64,000 bases of DNA, from contig DASXLI010000091.1 of the NCBI GenBank assembly GCA_036496285.1, forward strand, positions 1 to 64,000, read 5' to 3'. The notes below the pieces were generated by a model. The model did no database searches. It was not told the DNA's origin and was given only the letters and a program-made list of their open reading frames with translations. The DNA is from DP-19 sp036496285. GTDB lineage: Bacteria > Desulfobacterota > Binatia > UTPRO1. Within the stretch, counting starts at the first letter, position 1. Each line of letters begins with the position of its first letter. A program made the position numbers and the translations under genes. Below are positions 16,706 through 25,626 of the stretch, piece by piece.

Positions 16706-17851
16706 ATGGCCGACGAGATCTACGACACCCCCGAGCACGAGCTGTTCCGCCAGACCGTTCGCAAGTTCGTGCAGGACGAGCTGGCGCCGCGCGCGCGCGA
16801 GTTCGATCAGATGGGGCGAATCGACAAGTCGCTCTTCCGCAAGATGGGCGACCTCGGGATGCTCGGGCTGCGCTACGACCCGAAGTGGGGCGGCGCCGGG
16901 CTCGACTGGTCGTACACGGCGGTCATGTTCGAGGAGATCGCGCGTTGCGACAACGCCGGCGTCGCGATGGGCATCACCGTGCAGACCGACATGGCGACGC
17001 CCTCGCTGCACCAGTTCGGCACCGACGACCTCCGCCGGCGGTATCTCGTACCCGCCGTGACGGGCGAGATGGTCGCCGCGATCGCCGTCACCGAGCCGGA
17101 CGCCGGTTCCGACGTCGCGTCGATCAAGACGCGCGCGGTCCGCGACGGTGACCACTGGGTGATCAACGGCAGCAAGATCTACATCACCAACGCCGCAACC
17201 GCCGACTGGCTCTGCCTGCTTGCGGTGACCGATCCGGAGGCCGGCTACGGCGGCTTCTCGCAGATCGTCGTCCCGACCGACTCGCCCGGCTTCACGTACC
17301 AGCTCCTCGACAAGATCGGGAACTGGGGCTCCGACACCGGGCTCCTCTTCTTCGAGGACGTGCGCGTGCCGGTCACCAACACGATCGGCGACATCGGCCG
17401 TGGCTTCCAGCAGCAGATGATGCAGTTCCAGGACGAGCGGCTGATCGCCTGCGTCAGCACCAGCGCCGGCTCGCGGGCGCTCTGGGAGGAGACCCGCCGC
17501 TACTGCGAGAACCGCGTCGTCTTCAAGAAGCCCCTCAGCAAGATGCAGGTGACGCAATTCAAGCTGGTCGAGATGCTGACCGAGATCACCGCCGCGCGCG
17601 AGCTGACCCATCACTGCATCCGCAAGCGCCTCAAGAACGAGGACGCGACGATGGAGATCTCGATGGCGAAGCTCTTCTGCGGCCGCATGGCGCGCTACGT
17701 CGCCGACGAGTGCATCCAGCTCCACGGCGGCTTCGGTTATATGAAGGAGAGTAAGGCCGGCCGCGCCTTCGTCGACACCCGCCTGATCTCGATCGGCGGT
17801 GGCGCCGACGAGGTGATGATCCATTACATGGCCAAGATCCTCGGGCTGTAG
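16706..17851 (+). CDS. Acyl-CoA dehydrogenase
   Basis: The 381-residue FAD enzyme oxidises acyl-CoA to trans-2-enoyl-CoA and passes electrons to ETF. The N-terminal helical domain, the AVTEPDAGSDVASIKTRA motif near residue 132 and W-V-I-N-G-S-K-I-Y-I-T-N near 152 are typical. The position of the usual C-terminal catalytic Glu reads ISIGGGADEVM, without Glu. The alternative base used by long-chain and isovaleryl types is present as W-E-E-T-R (Glu261/262). GGGAG precedes the ATG. It is convergent with the lipoprotein gene, only 9 nt apart. Confidence 0.93.
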   Translation: MADEIYDTPEHELFRQTVRKFVQDELAPRAREFDQMGRIDKSLFRKMGDLGMLGLRYDPKWGGAGLDWSYTAVMFEEIARCDNAGVAMGITVQTDMATPSLHQFGTDDLRRRYLVPAVTGEMVAAIAVTEPDAGSDVASIKTRAVRDGDHWVINGSKIYITNAATADWLCLLAVTDPEAGYGGFSQIVVPTDSPGFTYQLLDKIGNWGSDTGLLFFEDVRVPVTNTIGDIGRGFQQQMMQFQDERLIACVSTSAGSRALWEETRRYCENRVVFKKPLSKMQVTQFKLVEMLTEITAARELTHHCIRKRLKNEDATMEISMAKLFCGRMARYVADECIQLHGGFGYMKESKAGRAFVDTRLISIGGGADEVMIHYMAKILGL

Positions 17852-17860
17852 AGCCGGCGT

Positions 17861-18682
17861 TCACTCGTCGAGGCGTGTGATCGTCGCCGTGCCGTCGGCG
17901 ACGACAAACGTCATGAAATCCTGGACGAGCAGGCTGGCGGTGGTGGACGCGACGCCGCGGTCGGGAAGGTTGCCCTGCAGCGTGATCCGACAGCCGCCGA
18001 ACTCGGAGACGGAGACACCGCATCGGAGATTCAACGCCTCGCCGTAAGGGGCCGCGAGCATGAAGCCGCCGTGCGGCGCCACCAGTACGGATGCGGTACC
18101 CGTCCGGCCGACCGCAATCCTTCCCTGGTCGAACTCGGGTGCGCCAGCCGCTGTACCGGTGCCGTCGAAGCCGACGACGATGTCGAAGTCGATGTGGCCC
18201 TCGCAATCGAGGCATCCGACACCGTGCGGCAGTGTGGCCCGATAGCGGCCGCTCTTCGACCGTTGGTCTGCCCCGACGCCGCGCTCCATGACGAACGTGG
18301 TGGCCCCGAAGGGACCCATGGCGTCGATCGTGCCGCTGACACGATAGACGTCGTCACGCTGCTCGACGCTGGCGTGGCCTGTCAGCGGCGTGATGGCGTC
18401 GGATCCGAGCGTCATCCCCTCGAGAGCCACCGTGCCTTCCTGGCCGAGGAGTCCATGTAGGCTCACGTAGGGTGCGCTGAGCTCGATGTGCAGATCGTCG
18501 CTGACCAGGCCGACGCCGCCGATGGACGGCGTGTCCCCGTCTGGCGTCGTCGTCAGATCGTACGTGCCGGCCAGCTCCGCTGCCGACGGGATGCGCGCCG
18601 CCGAGCCTCCGCCACCGCCGTCACCACACCCCGCCACCAAGAGGCCCGCGAGCGCGAGCATGAGCGAGCGTCGTGTCGTCAT
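17861..18682 (-). CDS. Lipoprotein, copy 2 of a tandem pair
   Basis: The 273-residue lipoprotein has MTTRRSLMLALAGLLVAGC, with the lipobox Cys at about 19, followed by DGGGGGSAARIPSAAELAGTYDLTT. The rest is beta-rich with a few cysteines and resembles a small lipocalin-like or immunoglobulin-like secreted domain; no family is recognised. The first 40 codons are almost identical in DNA to those of the upstream paralog at 18690-19526, while the remainder has diverged to a weak pattern match. Start 18682 is chosen to match the paralog; a longer frame runs into that gene. Confidence 0.7.
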   Translation of the reverse strand: MTTRRSLMLALAGLLVAGCGDGGGGGSAARIPSAAELAGTYDLTTTPDGDTPSIGGVGLVSDDLHIELSAPYVSLHGLLGQEGTVALEGMTLGSDAITPLTGHASVEQRDDVYRVSGTIDAMGPFGATTFVMERGVGADQRSKSGRYRATLPHGVGCLDCEGHIDFDIVVGFDGTGTAAGAPEFDQGRIAVGRTGTASVLVAPHGGFMLAAPYGEALNLRCGVSVSEFGGCRITLQGNLPDRGVASTTASLLVQDFMTFVVADGTATITRLDE

Positions 18683-18689
18683 GGCCGCC

Positions 18690-19526
18690 TCAATCGGATA
18701 GCCGCACGATCGTCGCCCCGCCGGCACCGAACCCGACGTTCGTCGTGAGCTCGTCCTGCAGTAGGAACGTCAGGGGCGCGGACGTCGTCGCATCCCGTGG
18801 CAAGATACCGGCCAAGGTAAGGGTACATTGGCCCGCTCCGGACGCACCCAGACACATTTGTGTTTCGGCAAGAGCGTAGTGCGCGGACAGGGTGAATCGG
18901 CCGCTTGGCGATACGTCGACACCGGCGCGGGACACCAGACCGACGACGTTACCGTGCCCGTCTGACTCGGTGGTGGCTGTCGCAAATCCCTCGCCGCTCG
19001 GCGGAACCGTCAGATCGAAGAGAATGCTTGTTTCGCATCGGCAATCGCTCGGACTGCTCGCGAGCGTAACGCGATAGTGGCCACTGCTACCGCTGAGATC
19101 GGCACCGACGGCTCTCTCCATCCGGAACGCGGTATTCGCCTCGAACGGTCCGGTGAATTTGCCGGTAATCCGGTACGCGCCGTCGCGTTCCTCTGCTCGT
19201 ACCGTGGCAGCCAAGAACTCGCGCGCGTCGCTCCCCAGGTTCGTCCCTTCGAGTTGCGCCGTACCGTCCGGTTTGAAGGGGCCTTGTAGACTCGCTGCGG
19301 GGGCGGTGAGCTCGACGAAGAGGACTCCTGAGCCGTCGACCACCTCTCCGGCAATCCCGACCCCCACGGCGATCTCTTCGCCTTGGAGTTTCGTCGTCAG
19401 ATCGTAAGTGCCCGCCAGCTCCGCCGCCGACGGGATGCGCGCTGTCGAGCCTCCACCGCCACCGTCGCCACACCCCGCCACCAAGAGGCCCGCGAGCGCC
19501 AGCATGAGCGAGCATCGTGTCGTCAT
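18690..19526 (-). CDS. Lipoprotein, copy 1 of a tandem pair
   Basis: The 278-residue lipoprotein has the signal MTTRCSLMLALAGLLVAGC and a Gly-rich tether. The beta-rich body contains LQGPFKPDGTAQLEG and SGSSGHYRVTL segments that align with LHGLLGQEGTVALEG and KSGRYRATL in the neighbour. It has a Cys pair CRC near residue 178. The two genes are 7 nt apart and probably one transcript. The promoter region is shared with the divergent HTH regulator, whose palindrome at 19574-19592 may control both directions. Confidence 0.7.
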   Translation of the reverse strand: MTTRCSLMLALAGLLVAGCGDGGGGGSTARIPSAAELAGTYDLTTKLQGEEIAVGVGIAGEVVDGSGVLFVELTAPAASLQGPFKPDGTAQLEGTNLGSDAREFLAATVRAEERDGAYRITGKFTGPFEANTAFRMERAVGADLSGSSGHYRVTLASSPSDCRCETSILFDLTVPPSGEGFATATTESDGHGNVVGLVSRAGVDVSPSGRFTLSAHYALAETQMCLGASGAGQCTLTLAGILPRDATTSAPLTFLLQDELTTNVGFGAGGATIVRLSD

Positions 19527-19546
19527 GGCTGCCTCCTCGCGTGGTC

Positions 19547-19575
19547 TTGTCGTTCACATCCATGACGTGTATAGT
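19547..19575 (+). promoter_or_regulatory. Promoter of the HTH regulator
   Basis: TTGTCG (19547-19552), 17-bp spacer, TATAGT (19570-19575, five of six). The predicted start is near 19582, five bases before the GTG at 19587, so the mRNA would be nearly leaderless. Confidence 0.6.
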
Positions 19576-19592
19576 TCACAATAGTTGTGAAC
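19574..19592. promoter_or_regulatory. Perfect palindrome, likely autoregulatory operator
   Basis: GTTCACAA-tag-TTGTGAAC, eight of eight paired bases. It overlaps the -10 end, the predicted start site and the GTG codon of the regulator gene. Another GTTCAC half-site lies at 19552-19557. A repressor bound here would block transcription of its own gene. Confidence 0.7.
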
Positions 19593-20402
19593 GTCAAGAA
19601 CGCATCAGCAACTACCCCGCGCGGCATCGGCGAGATCTTCTACGAGACCCGCGTGCTGCAGGGGCGGCGTTGGTCGCTGCGCCGCTTCGCGTTGGAGGCC
19701 CTCGACGGCCGGATCGAGCCGGTGATGTTGAGCTACATCGAGAAGGGCGAGCGGTTTCCCAGCGAGGACCTGGTCCGCCATCTCGCGGCCTTCCGCCGCG
19801 AGGATCCGCAGGCGCTGCTCGCCGTCCTGTGGCGCGACCGGATCGTCCACGCCGTTACGCGCGAGGTTGACCGCGCGTTCCAGGCGGCGCCGCCGGTGGG
19901 TGTGGAGGATGGGACGCTCGCGGTCCGGGTCAGCCGGGCGATGGCGGCGTTGCCGGACGACGGCGGCTGGATCGGCGTCGACGCCTGGCGTCGCGAGTTC
20001 CGGCGCGACGGGAAACGGCGGCGGCGCTCGGCGGCGGAGGAGGCGGCGCTCGACCGCCGGGTCGAGGAGACCCTCAAGCGGCACGGGCTCGTCGAGGTGC
20101 GGGGGGCGCGCGCGCGGCGCAAGGGACGGCATCTGCAGGCGGAAGGGGCGGAGGAGCGCCGCGCGGTCGCGCGCCAGTTCGCGGGGCTATTTGCGAAGGG
20201 GCTCGTCGATCGCGTTGCGCTTCCCGAGGTCGCGACGGGAACGTACCTCCGCAACCACTACCTCAACGTCGAGCGCGGGCGCCTGAAGGACTTCCAGGCC
20301 GCGCTCGACCAGGCGTTGCGCGCGCTCACCGAGCGCTTCGCGGCGACGCCATCGCGCGACACGGAGTTCATGAACGTTCTGACCACCGCGACGATCGGGT
20401 GA
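19587..20402 (+). CDS. HTH regulator, TIGR02147-like
   Basis: The 271-residue protein starts at GTG inside a palindrome. Residues about 10-80 look like an XRE-type helix-turn-helix (GRRWSLRRFALEAL...MLSYIEKGERFPSEDLVRHLAAF). The central and C-terminal helical region (DALDRRVEETLKRHGLVEV, NHYLNVERGRLKDFQAALDQAL) resembles the TIGR02147/DUF4423 group of regulators. It probably represses itself and perhaps the divergent lipoprotein pair. The downstream lipoprotein gene begins 12 nt after the stop. Confidence 0.7.
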   Translation: MNVKNASATTPRGIGEIFYETRVLQGRRWSLRRFALEALDGRIEPVMLSYIEKGERFPSEDLVRHLAAFRREDPQALLAVLWRDRIVHAVTREVDRAFQAAPPVGVEDGTLAVRVSRAMAALPDDGGWIGVDAWRREFRRDGKRRRRSAAEEAALDRRVEETLKRHGLVEVRGARARRKGRHLQAEGAEERRAVARQFAGLFAKGLVDRVALPEVATGTYLRNHYLNVERGRLKDFQAALDQALRALTERFAATPSRDTEFMNVLTTATIG

Positions 20403-20414
20403 CGGGAGGCGATC

Positions 20415-21044
20415 ATGAGAATACGACGTCGGTTGACGGCTTGGCTCGGCGTGCTCGTGCTCGCCGCCGCGTGTGGCGGCGGCAGCGGCTCGACCGGATT
20501 GATCGAGTTGGAGGGCGCCACGATCGATCACGTCCGCCAGACGGGCTCGTGCGCGGAGACCGGCGGCACCGCTTTTTGCGCCACCAACTCGTCGGACGCG
20601 ACCGCGCCCGGCGGCCAGAGCGCCAGCGTGGTGTCCGCCACGACAACACCCACGCCGAGCGGGGCACCGACCCCGACGCCCCTCTCGACCGGAGGCGAGT
20701 CCACCGCCTCGCCCGTCGCAACCTCGGCGCCGACTGACGTTCCGATTCCCACCGAATCGCCGACCCCGGTACCGACGATCCAGGTGCTGGTGGAGGGCTT
20801 CGGTCCGGATGCCGCATGCGCGGTAGCCGGGCGCACGTCCGGCAGCGATGACGCGTGGCGGACGGGGCCGCTCGCCGAGCTCGCGCCGGGCGGCCCGACG
20901 GTGTTTACGCTGCCCTCACCCGTTCCCGCATCGCCGGAGCTCGTGCTGCTCTGCTTCGACCCATCGCCCGGGTCGCTCGCGGCGGAGATTCCGGTACTGT
21001 CCGAGGCGGACCCAACGGTGGTGTTCGTGCTCCCAAGCTCCTGA
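20415..21044 (+). CDS. Lipoprotein with Thr/Pro-rich linker
   Basis: The 209-residue protein has a lipoprotein signal (LGVLVLAAAC, Cys at about 20), a Gly/Ser tether and a Ser/Thr/Pro/Ala linker around residues 65-120 (TPTPSGAPTPTPLS). A 75-residue C-terminal domain carries two Cys (DAACAVAG and LLCFDPS). GGAGG precedes the ATG. It follows the HTH regulator gene by 12 nt, so it is probably co-transcribed and under the same control. No enzyme motif is visible. Confidence 0.7.
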   Translation: MRIRRRLTAWLGVLVLAAACGGGSGSTGLIELEGATIDHVRQTGSCAETGGTAFCATNSSDATAPGGQSASVVSATTTPTPSGAPTPTPLSTGGESTASPVATSAPTDVPIPTESPTPVPTIQVLVEGFGPDAACAVAGRTSGSDDAWRTGPLAELAPGGPTVFTLPSPVPASPELVLLCFDPSPGSLAAEIPVLSEADPTVVFVLPSS

Positions 21045-21077
21045 CGACCTGGAGCCGGAAGAGAGGGTCGACTACAC

Positions 21078-21095
21078 TGTCTCACCGTGGAGACA
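21078..21095. promoter_or_regulatory. Inverted repeat at the LysR start
   Basis: TGTCTC-N6-GAGACA, a perfect six-base dyad centred on the LysR GTG codon at 21087. The preceding TACACT (21073-21078) is a plausible -10 that would place the transcript start about two bases before GTG. Confidence 0.45.
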
Positions 21096-22007
21096 ATCGA
21101 TTTCGCCTGGCTCGACGTCTTTATCGCGGTGGCGGACACTTCCAGCTTCTCCGGCGCGGGCACCCGGCTGGGGATGCCGAAGGCGTCCGTCAGCCGGGCC
21201 GTGGCACGGCTCGAGGCGGCGCTCGGCCAGCAGCTCTTCTATCGCACGACGCGTCGGGTGACTCTCACGAAGGCAGGGGCGGCCCTGCAGAAGCGCGCGT
21301 CGCCGTCGATCGCGGCGCTGCGGCAGGTGGTCGCGGTGTTCGCGGCGCAGCAGGAGGAGGTGTCGGGGGTGCTGCGGGTGACGGCGCCGAACGATCTCGG
21401 CACGAGCTTCCTCGCGGAGGTCGCGGCGGAGTTCTGCGCACGTCATCCTGCGGTGCGGCTCGACCTCGAGCTCACCTCGCGCCACGTCGATCTCGTCGCG
21501 GAGGGCTTCGACGTCGCGCTGCGCGCCTCCGCGAGGCTCGCCGACTCGTCGCTTGTCGCGCGCAAGCTGGCTGACGTCCCGATGTACCTCGTCGCCGCGC
21601 CGGCGTACGTCGCGCGACGCGGGCTGCCGCGCAGCGCGCGCGACCTCGACGGCCACGATCTCGTGCAGTTCACGCCCTTCCGCGGGGCGCTGCGGCTGCG
21701 CGCCGGCGGGCGCACCGTCGCGTGCCGCCCGAGCGTGCGCATGGTCGCCGACGACCTCGGCTTCGTGCGCGAGGCCGCACGCGCCGGCGCCGGGATCGGG
21801 CTCTTGCCGGGCTTTCTCGCGCGCGCCGATCTCGCGGGCGGCACGCTCGTCCGCCTTCTGCCGCGCTACGAGCTACCGCACGCGGCGCTCTATCTGCTGC
21901 ATCCGGCTGCGCGTCACGTTCCGCCGAAGGTGATCGCCTTCCGCGATACGGTCATCGGCTGGCTCGCCAGCCATCCGATCGGCCGCGGGGCCGCGGGCGA
22001 GGGCTGA
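21087..22007 (+). CDS. LysR-family transcriptional regulator
   Basis: The 306-residue protein has an N-terminal winged HTH (FAWLDVFIAVADTSSFSGAGTRLGMPKASVSRAVARLEAALG, residues 7-48) and a periplasmic-binding-protein-like effector domain (about 95-300) with the LRVTAPNDLGTSFLAEV opening usual in LysR proteins of the aromatic-compound group. It starts with GTG inside a dyad and has no ribosome site, fitting leaderless translation. The secreted hydrolase downstream lies 80 nt away across another dyad and is a candidate target. Confidence 0.9.
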   Translation: METIDFAWLDVFIAVADTSSFSGAGTRLGMPKASVSRAVARLEAALGQQLFYRTTRRVTLTKAGAALQKRASPSIAALRQVVAVFAAQQEEVSGVLRVTAPNDLGTSFLAEVAAEFCARHPAVRLDLELTSRHVDLVAEGFDVALRASARLADSSLVARKLADVPMYLVAAPAYVARRGLPRSARDLDGHDLVQFTPFRGALRLRAGGRTVACRPSVRMVADDLGFVREAARAGAGIGLLPGFLARADLAGGTLVRLLPRYELPHAALYLLHPAARHVPPKVIAFRDTVIGWLASHPIGRGAAGEG

Positions 22008-22014
22008 AATAGAC

Positions 22015-22032
22015 TGTTCCCAACGCGGAACA
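22015..22032. promoter_or_regulatory. Inverted repeat upstream of secreted hydrolase
   Basis: TGTTCC-N6-GGAACA, with the same geometry as the dyad at the LysR start. It lies 55 nt before the hydrolase ATG. It could be an operator for the hydrolase gene or a weak 3' hairpin of lysR. Confidence 0.4.
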
Positions 22033-22087
22033 ATCGATCGGTGGAAATTTCTTGACGGTTTCGGCCGCGGCGGTGTAGCTCCCTAGA

Positions 22088-24568
22088 ATGCCCTCCCGAT
22101 CGCTTCGTATCCTCCTCGCCGCCGTGCTGAGCGTGATTGCCGCCGCCACGGTGGTCCGTGCCGCCGACAAGTGCGAGCAAGGCCTCTCCAAGGCGCAGGA
22201 CGCCGCCGACATCCGCGGCGTACGCGCCCAGATCGAGATCGCCTGCCCGTGTGCGAGCTTCGACGGCACCAGCTCCGCCACGAACAAGTCGGGGTTCGGC
22301 CGCTGCGCCAAGGGTGTCGTGCTCGACGCCAGCGACGGGATACCGATCGACGGACGGATCTCGGTTCGCCCCGCGTGCGCTCGGACCGTGCGCCGTCTGG
22401 TCCGGCAATCGGACTGCGGCATTCCGGCCACCGACGATCGCCACCCGTGCTGCGAGCATCGCGCGTCGGGGCGGAATCGCGGCGCGATCAAGCGCACGCT
22501 GGCGTGCGTCAGCAGCGGCATCGTCGTCCGGAACGCCTGCCCGGGGTTTCACTTCCTCGCCGACGCATGCAGCGAGAACGTCCTGAACACCTGTAACGTC
22601 ACCGGCGCGACCCTCAGCATTGCGAGCGCCGCCATGCCGCCCAACACCCCCGGTACGGCTGGCGTGACGGTCACGAACGCGAAGCTGCTCACCCAATTCG
22701 GCGGCGGCTCCTTCAGTCTGAACAATGCGACGTACACGCGCTTCCGGCGTGACGGCGCGCCGCAGGCGGACGCCATCCTCGTTCTCGTCCCCGGCTTCGA
22801 GGGCGGGGCGAACGATTTCAAGATCCTCGCCGAGAACCTGATCACTCGAACGCTGCTCGACCAGGGCCTCGTGCTCGAGGTGTGGGCCTTCGACCGCCGC
22901 TCGAATCAGCTCGAGGATCTCGTCGGGCTGAACATCGCGGAGCAGCGGCTCGATCCCGCGCTCGGCGTCGACTGGCTGTTCGGCGGCGAGCTCGGAGTGC
23001 CGCTCGACCCGGTGCTCGCCGCCGGGCCGAACCGCCGCGCGGAGTTCTACGACTCGACCGACGTGCCGTTCATCGCGAATTGGACGCCGCTCGTCTTCGC
23101 GCAGGACATCGACGCCGTCGTCGACGCGGCGGACGCCGTCGTTCGCAACCACAACGTGTTCCTCGGCGGCCACTCGATGGGGACGACGTTCACCGCCCGC
23201 TACGCGGCGACGGACTTCGACCTGACCGGCGCGGGCCCGCCGCGTCCGGGCTACGCCAAGCTGCGCGGCTTGGTGCTGCTCGAGGGCGCCGGCGGCTCGA
23301 CCGCCGGCAACCCGCTGAGCGCCGACACGCTCGATCGCATCGAGGCCGCATTCGACGGCGGTCTCTACGGCGCGGTCAAGGATCCGAGCGGCCCGGGCCG
23401 CTGCGTCGATGGCACGACCGCCTGCACCATCGCCAACGAGGCGACGACATGTAGCGGTCAACTGCCGCCGAAATGCACGCTCACGCAGGCGTCCTACTCG
23501 CGGTCGAGCATCCTGAACCCGCGGCTGCTCGCCTCGTCGGAGCCGAGCGCGATCCAGGGCGCCTATGACCCCGACAAGGGCGAGGGGATCCTCGCGGTCG
23601 ATCAGGGCGGGCCGGTGCGGAAGTGCTTCGGCGGCTCGAACCAGCTCGCCGCGTGCACCGCGGGCAGCGAGTGTCCCGGCGGGCAGTGCATCAACAATGC
23701 GCTCGTCACCGTGCCGGATCTCGCGGGCCTCACGCTGCTGCAGCGCTCCACGGCCGAGGGCGGCATCGGCACGTTCGTCGACTCGAACGGCTTCGTCGCG
23801 AGCCTGGCGCCGTTCCTGGCGATGTCGGTCGGCGGCCCCGGCCCGACGGTGGGCGGGTTGCTGACGTGGCGGGACATCACCGAGGGGGTTCCCAGCTCGG
23901 AAACCCCCGACCTCGGGCCACCGCCGACCGCGTTGCCTGCACCGACGTGGGGCAAGGTGCATCAGGTGACGAACTTCACGCGTCTCCTCGACGCGTTCTA
24001 CGTCGGCAACACGAACTTCTCCGACTGGTACTATCCGAGCTCGGGCCTCTCCATACCCGGCGTACCGGGACACTGCTCCAACGCGACGGGCGGGACCTGC
24101 CAGGCGCCGCTGCCCGCCGACCTGGTCGGTGCGCCGTGCGGCGGCGCGAACTTCTCGCAATCGCTCGCCGACGCCCAGTGCTCGGAGGTCGTCAGCCTCG
24201 ATTCGACGGCGCTCTCGGTCGGGCGCGGCCGGCGCGACATCGAGAACCTGACACAAGCCCCGAACATCGACATCCCGGTCATCTCGTTCGTGGGAAGCCA
24301 TGGTCTCGCGCGCGTGCCAGGCGCCATGACGGCGTTCGGGAGCAGCATCCATCGCTGTACGGCACCGAGCTGCGACGGCACGACCGACCGGGTGGTGGAC
24401 GCGTCGAATCCGAATCCGGCCTTTCCGACGTTCGGCAACGTGGCCGGCGGCTACGAGGCGTTCGTGAGCGAGGGGTTCGCGCACCTCGACGTGGTCACCG
24501 CGGAGGACGGTCCGGCAAACCAGGTGATCGGTCCGCTCGCGGCGTTCTTGAAGCGCAACACGCAATAG
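22088..24568 (+). CDS. Large secreted alpha/beta-hydrolase
   Basis: The 826-residue protein has a signal peptide (cleavage near VRAAD at about 26) and a Cys-rich N-terminal domain of about 130 residues. The alpha/beta-hydrolase starts with AILVLVPGFEGGANDF near 235 and has the nucleophile elbow G-G-H-S-M-G-T (Ser363). Late His in EGFAHLDVV near the C-terminus is a good catalytic His. Insertions with Cys pairs (CTAGSECPGGQC, CTAPSCDG) suggest disulfide-stabilised extracellular loops. It probably cleaves esters or polyesters outside the cytoplasm; the substrate is unknown. Confidence 0.75.
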   Translation: MPSRSLRILLAAVLSVIAAATVVRAADKCEQGLSKAQDAADIRGVRAQIEIACPCASFDGTSSATNKSGFGRCAKGVVLDASDGIPIDGRISVRPACARTVRRLVRQSDCGIPATDDRHPCCEHRASGRNRGAIKRTLACVSSGIVVRNACPGFHFLADACSENVLNTCNVTGATLSIASAAMPPNTPGTAGVTVTNAKLLTQFGGGSFSLNNATYTRFRRDGAPQADAILVLVPGFEGGANDFKILAENLITRTLLDQGLVLEVWAFDRRSNQLEDLVGLNIAEQRLDPALGVDWLFGGELGVPLDPVLAAGPNRRAEFYDSTDVPFIANWTPLVFAQDIDAVVDAADAVVRNHNVFLGGHSMGTTFTARYAATDFDLTGAGPPRPGYAKLRGLVLLEGAGGSTAGNPLSADTLDRIEAAFDGGLYGAVKDPSGPGRCVDGTTACTIANEATTCSGQLPPKCTLTQASYSRSSILNPRLLASSEPSAIQGAYDPDKGEGILAVDQGGPVRKCFGGSNQLAACTAGSECPGGQCINNALVTVPDLAGLTLLQRSTAEGGIGTFVDSNGFVASLAPFLAMSVGGPGPTVGGLLTWRDITEGVPSSETPDLGPPPTALPAPTWGKVHQVTNFTRLLDAFYVGNTNFSDWYYPSSGLSIPGVPGHCSNATGGTCQAPLPADLVGAPCGGANFSQSLADAQCSEVVSLDSTALSVGRGRRDIENLTQAPNIDIPVISFVGSHGLARVPGAMTAFGSSIHRCTAPSCDGTTDRVVDASNPNPAFPTFGNVAGGYEAFVSEGFAHLDVVTAEDGPANQVIGPLAAFLKRNTQ

Positions 24569-24632
24569 AGGCGGGGGGCGGCGGCGCGCGGGGTGGTTGA
24601 CGCGCGCCGCGCGATCCGCGACATGAGGCGCC

Positions 24633-25607
24633 GTGACGACGCTCGTCACCGGCGCGACCGGTACCGTTGGCCATGCGATCGTTCGCGCGCTCCGCGCACG
24701 CGGCCGGAGCGTGCGCGCGCTCGTGCGCGACCTCGAACGGGCGCGCGAGCTGGTGCCGGCGGGCGTCGAGCTGGTCGAGGGCGACGTCACCGACGCACCC
24801 TCCGTGCGGCGCGCGATGGCGGGCTGCGGCGTCGTCTACCATGCGTCGGGGCTGCCGGAGCAGTGGCTGCCCGACGCGCGCCGCTTCGACGAGGTGAACG
24901 TCGACGGCACGCGCCACCTGGTCGAGGCCGCGCTCGCGGAGAAGGTGACGGCCTTCCTCTACACCAGCACGATCGACGTGTTCACGATGCAGCCCGGCGT
25001 CGAGTTCGACGAGCGCGAGATCGACCCGCAGCCGAAGGCGACGCCGTACGAGCGCTCCAAGCAGGTCGCCGATCGCCTGGTGACCGAGGCGCTCGCGCGC
25101 GGGCTGCCGGTGCGCTTCCTGCATCCGTCCGGGGTGTACGGTCCGGCGCCGATCGTCACCGGCGTGAACGACTTCCTGCAGCGTCTGCTGCGCCGGCAGA
25201 TCCCGCTGCTCCTCCCCGGCGGCTTTCCGCTGGTCTTCGCCGACGACGTCGCCGAGGGGCACGTCGCGGCCGAGGAGCGCGCGCCGGTCGGCGCCCGCTA
25301 CATCCTGAGCGAGTCGTTCTGGCGGCTCGATGCGATCGCGCGGGTCGTCGCCGGTCAGGTGCCGTCAGCGCGGGTGCCGCCGGTTCTGCCGCTCTGGGTG
25401 GCGCGCTTCATCTCCGAGATGGGCGAGCTCGCCGCGCGCCTGACCCAACGTCCGCCACTCATCCCGAGCGGCCAGCTGCACTTCCTCGCGATGGACGTGC
25501 GGCCGCTCGCGCAGCGCGCGCGCCGCGAGCTCGACTGGCGCCCGGTGGCGTTCGAGGAAGGGCTACGGCGAACGCTGTCGGGGCTCGACGGCCGCCTGCG
25601 GGCGTGA
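24633..25607 (+). CDS. Extended SDR, NAD-dependent epimerase/dehydratase
   Basis: The 324-residue protein opens at GTG with the nucleotide motif VTGATGTVGHAIVRAL (G-x2-G-x2-G) and D at the start of beta-3 (GDVTD). The catalytic pair lies in PYERSKQVAD (Tyr-x3-Lys) near residue 143, with STIDVF as the Ser strand. It resembles dihydroflavonol-4-reductase or 3-beta-HSD type extended SDRs acting on sugar-nucleotide, sterol or ketone substrates. It converges on the zinc-ribbon gene 19 nt away. Confidence 0.85.
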   Translation: MTTLVTGATGTVGHAIVRALRARGRSVRALVRDLERARELVPAGVELVEGDVTDAPSVRRAMAGCGVVYHASGLPEQWLPDARRFDEVNVDGTRHLVEAALAEKVTAFLYTSTIDVFTMQPGVEFDEREIDPQPKATPYERSKQVADRLVTEALARGLPVRFLHPSGVYGPAPIVTGVNDFLQRLLRRQIPLLLPGGFPLVFADDVAEGHVAAEERAPVGARYILSESFWRLDAIARVVAGQVPSARVPPVLPLWVARFISEMGELAARLTQRPPLIPSGQLHFLAMDVRPLAQRARRELDWRPVAFEEGLRRTLSGLDGRLRA

Positions 25608-25626
25608 CGTCCGGACCGTCGGGCGC

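Noticed and set aside
21914..24790. Minus-strand open frame of about 950 codons over the secreted hydrolase
   Set aside because: The plus-strand hydrolase has a signal peptide and catalytic motif; the minus product is Arg/Glu-rich shadow sequence.
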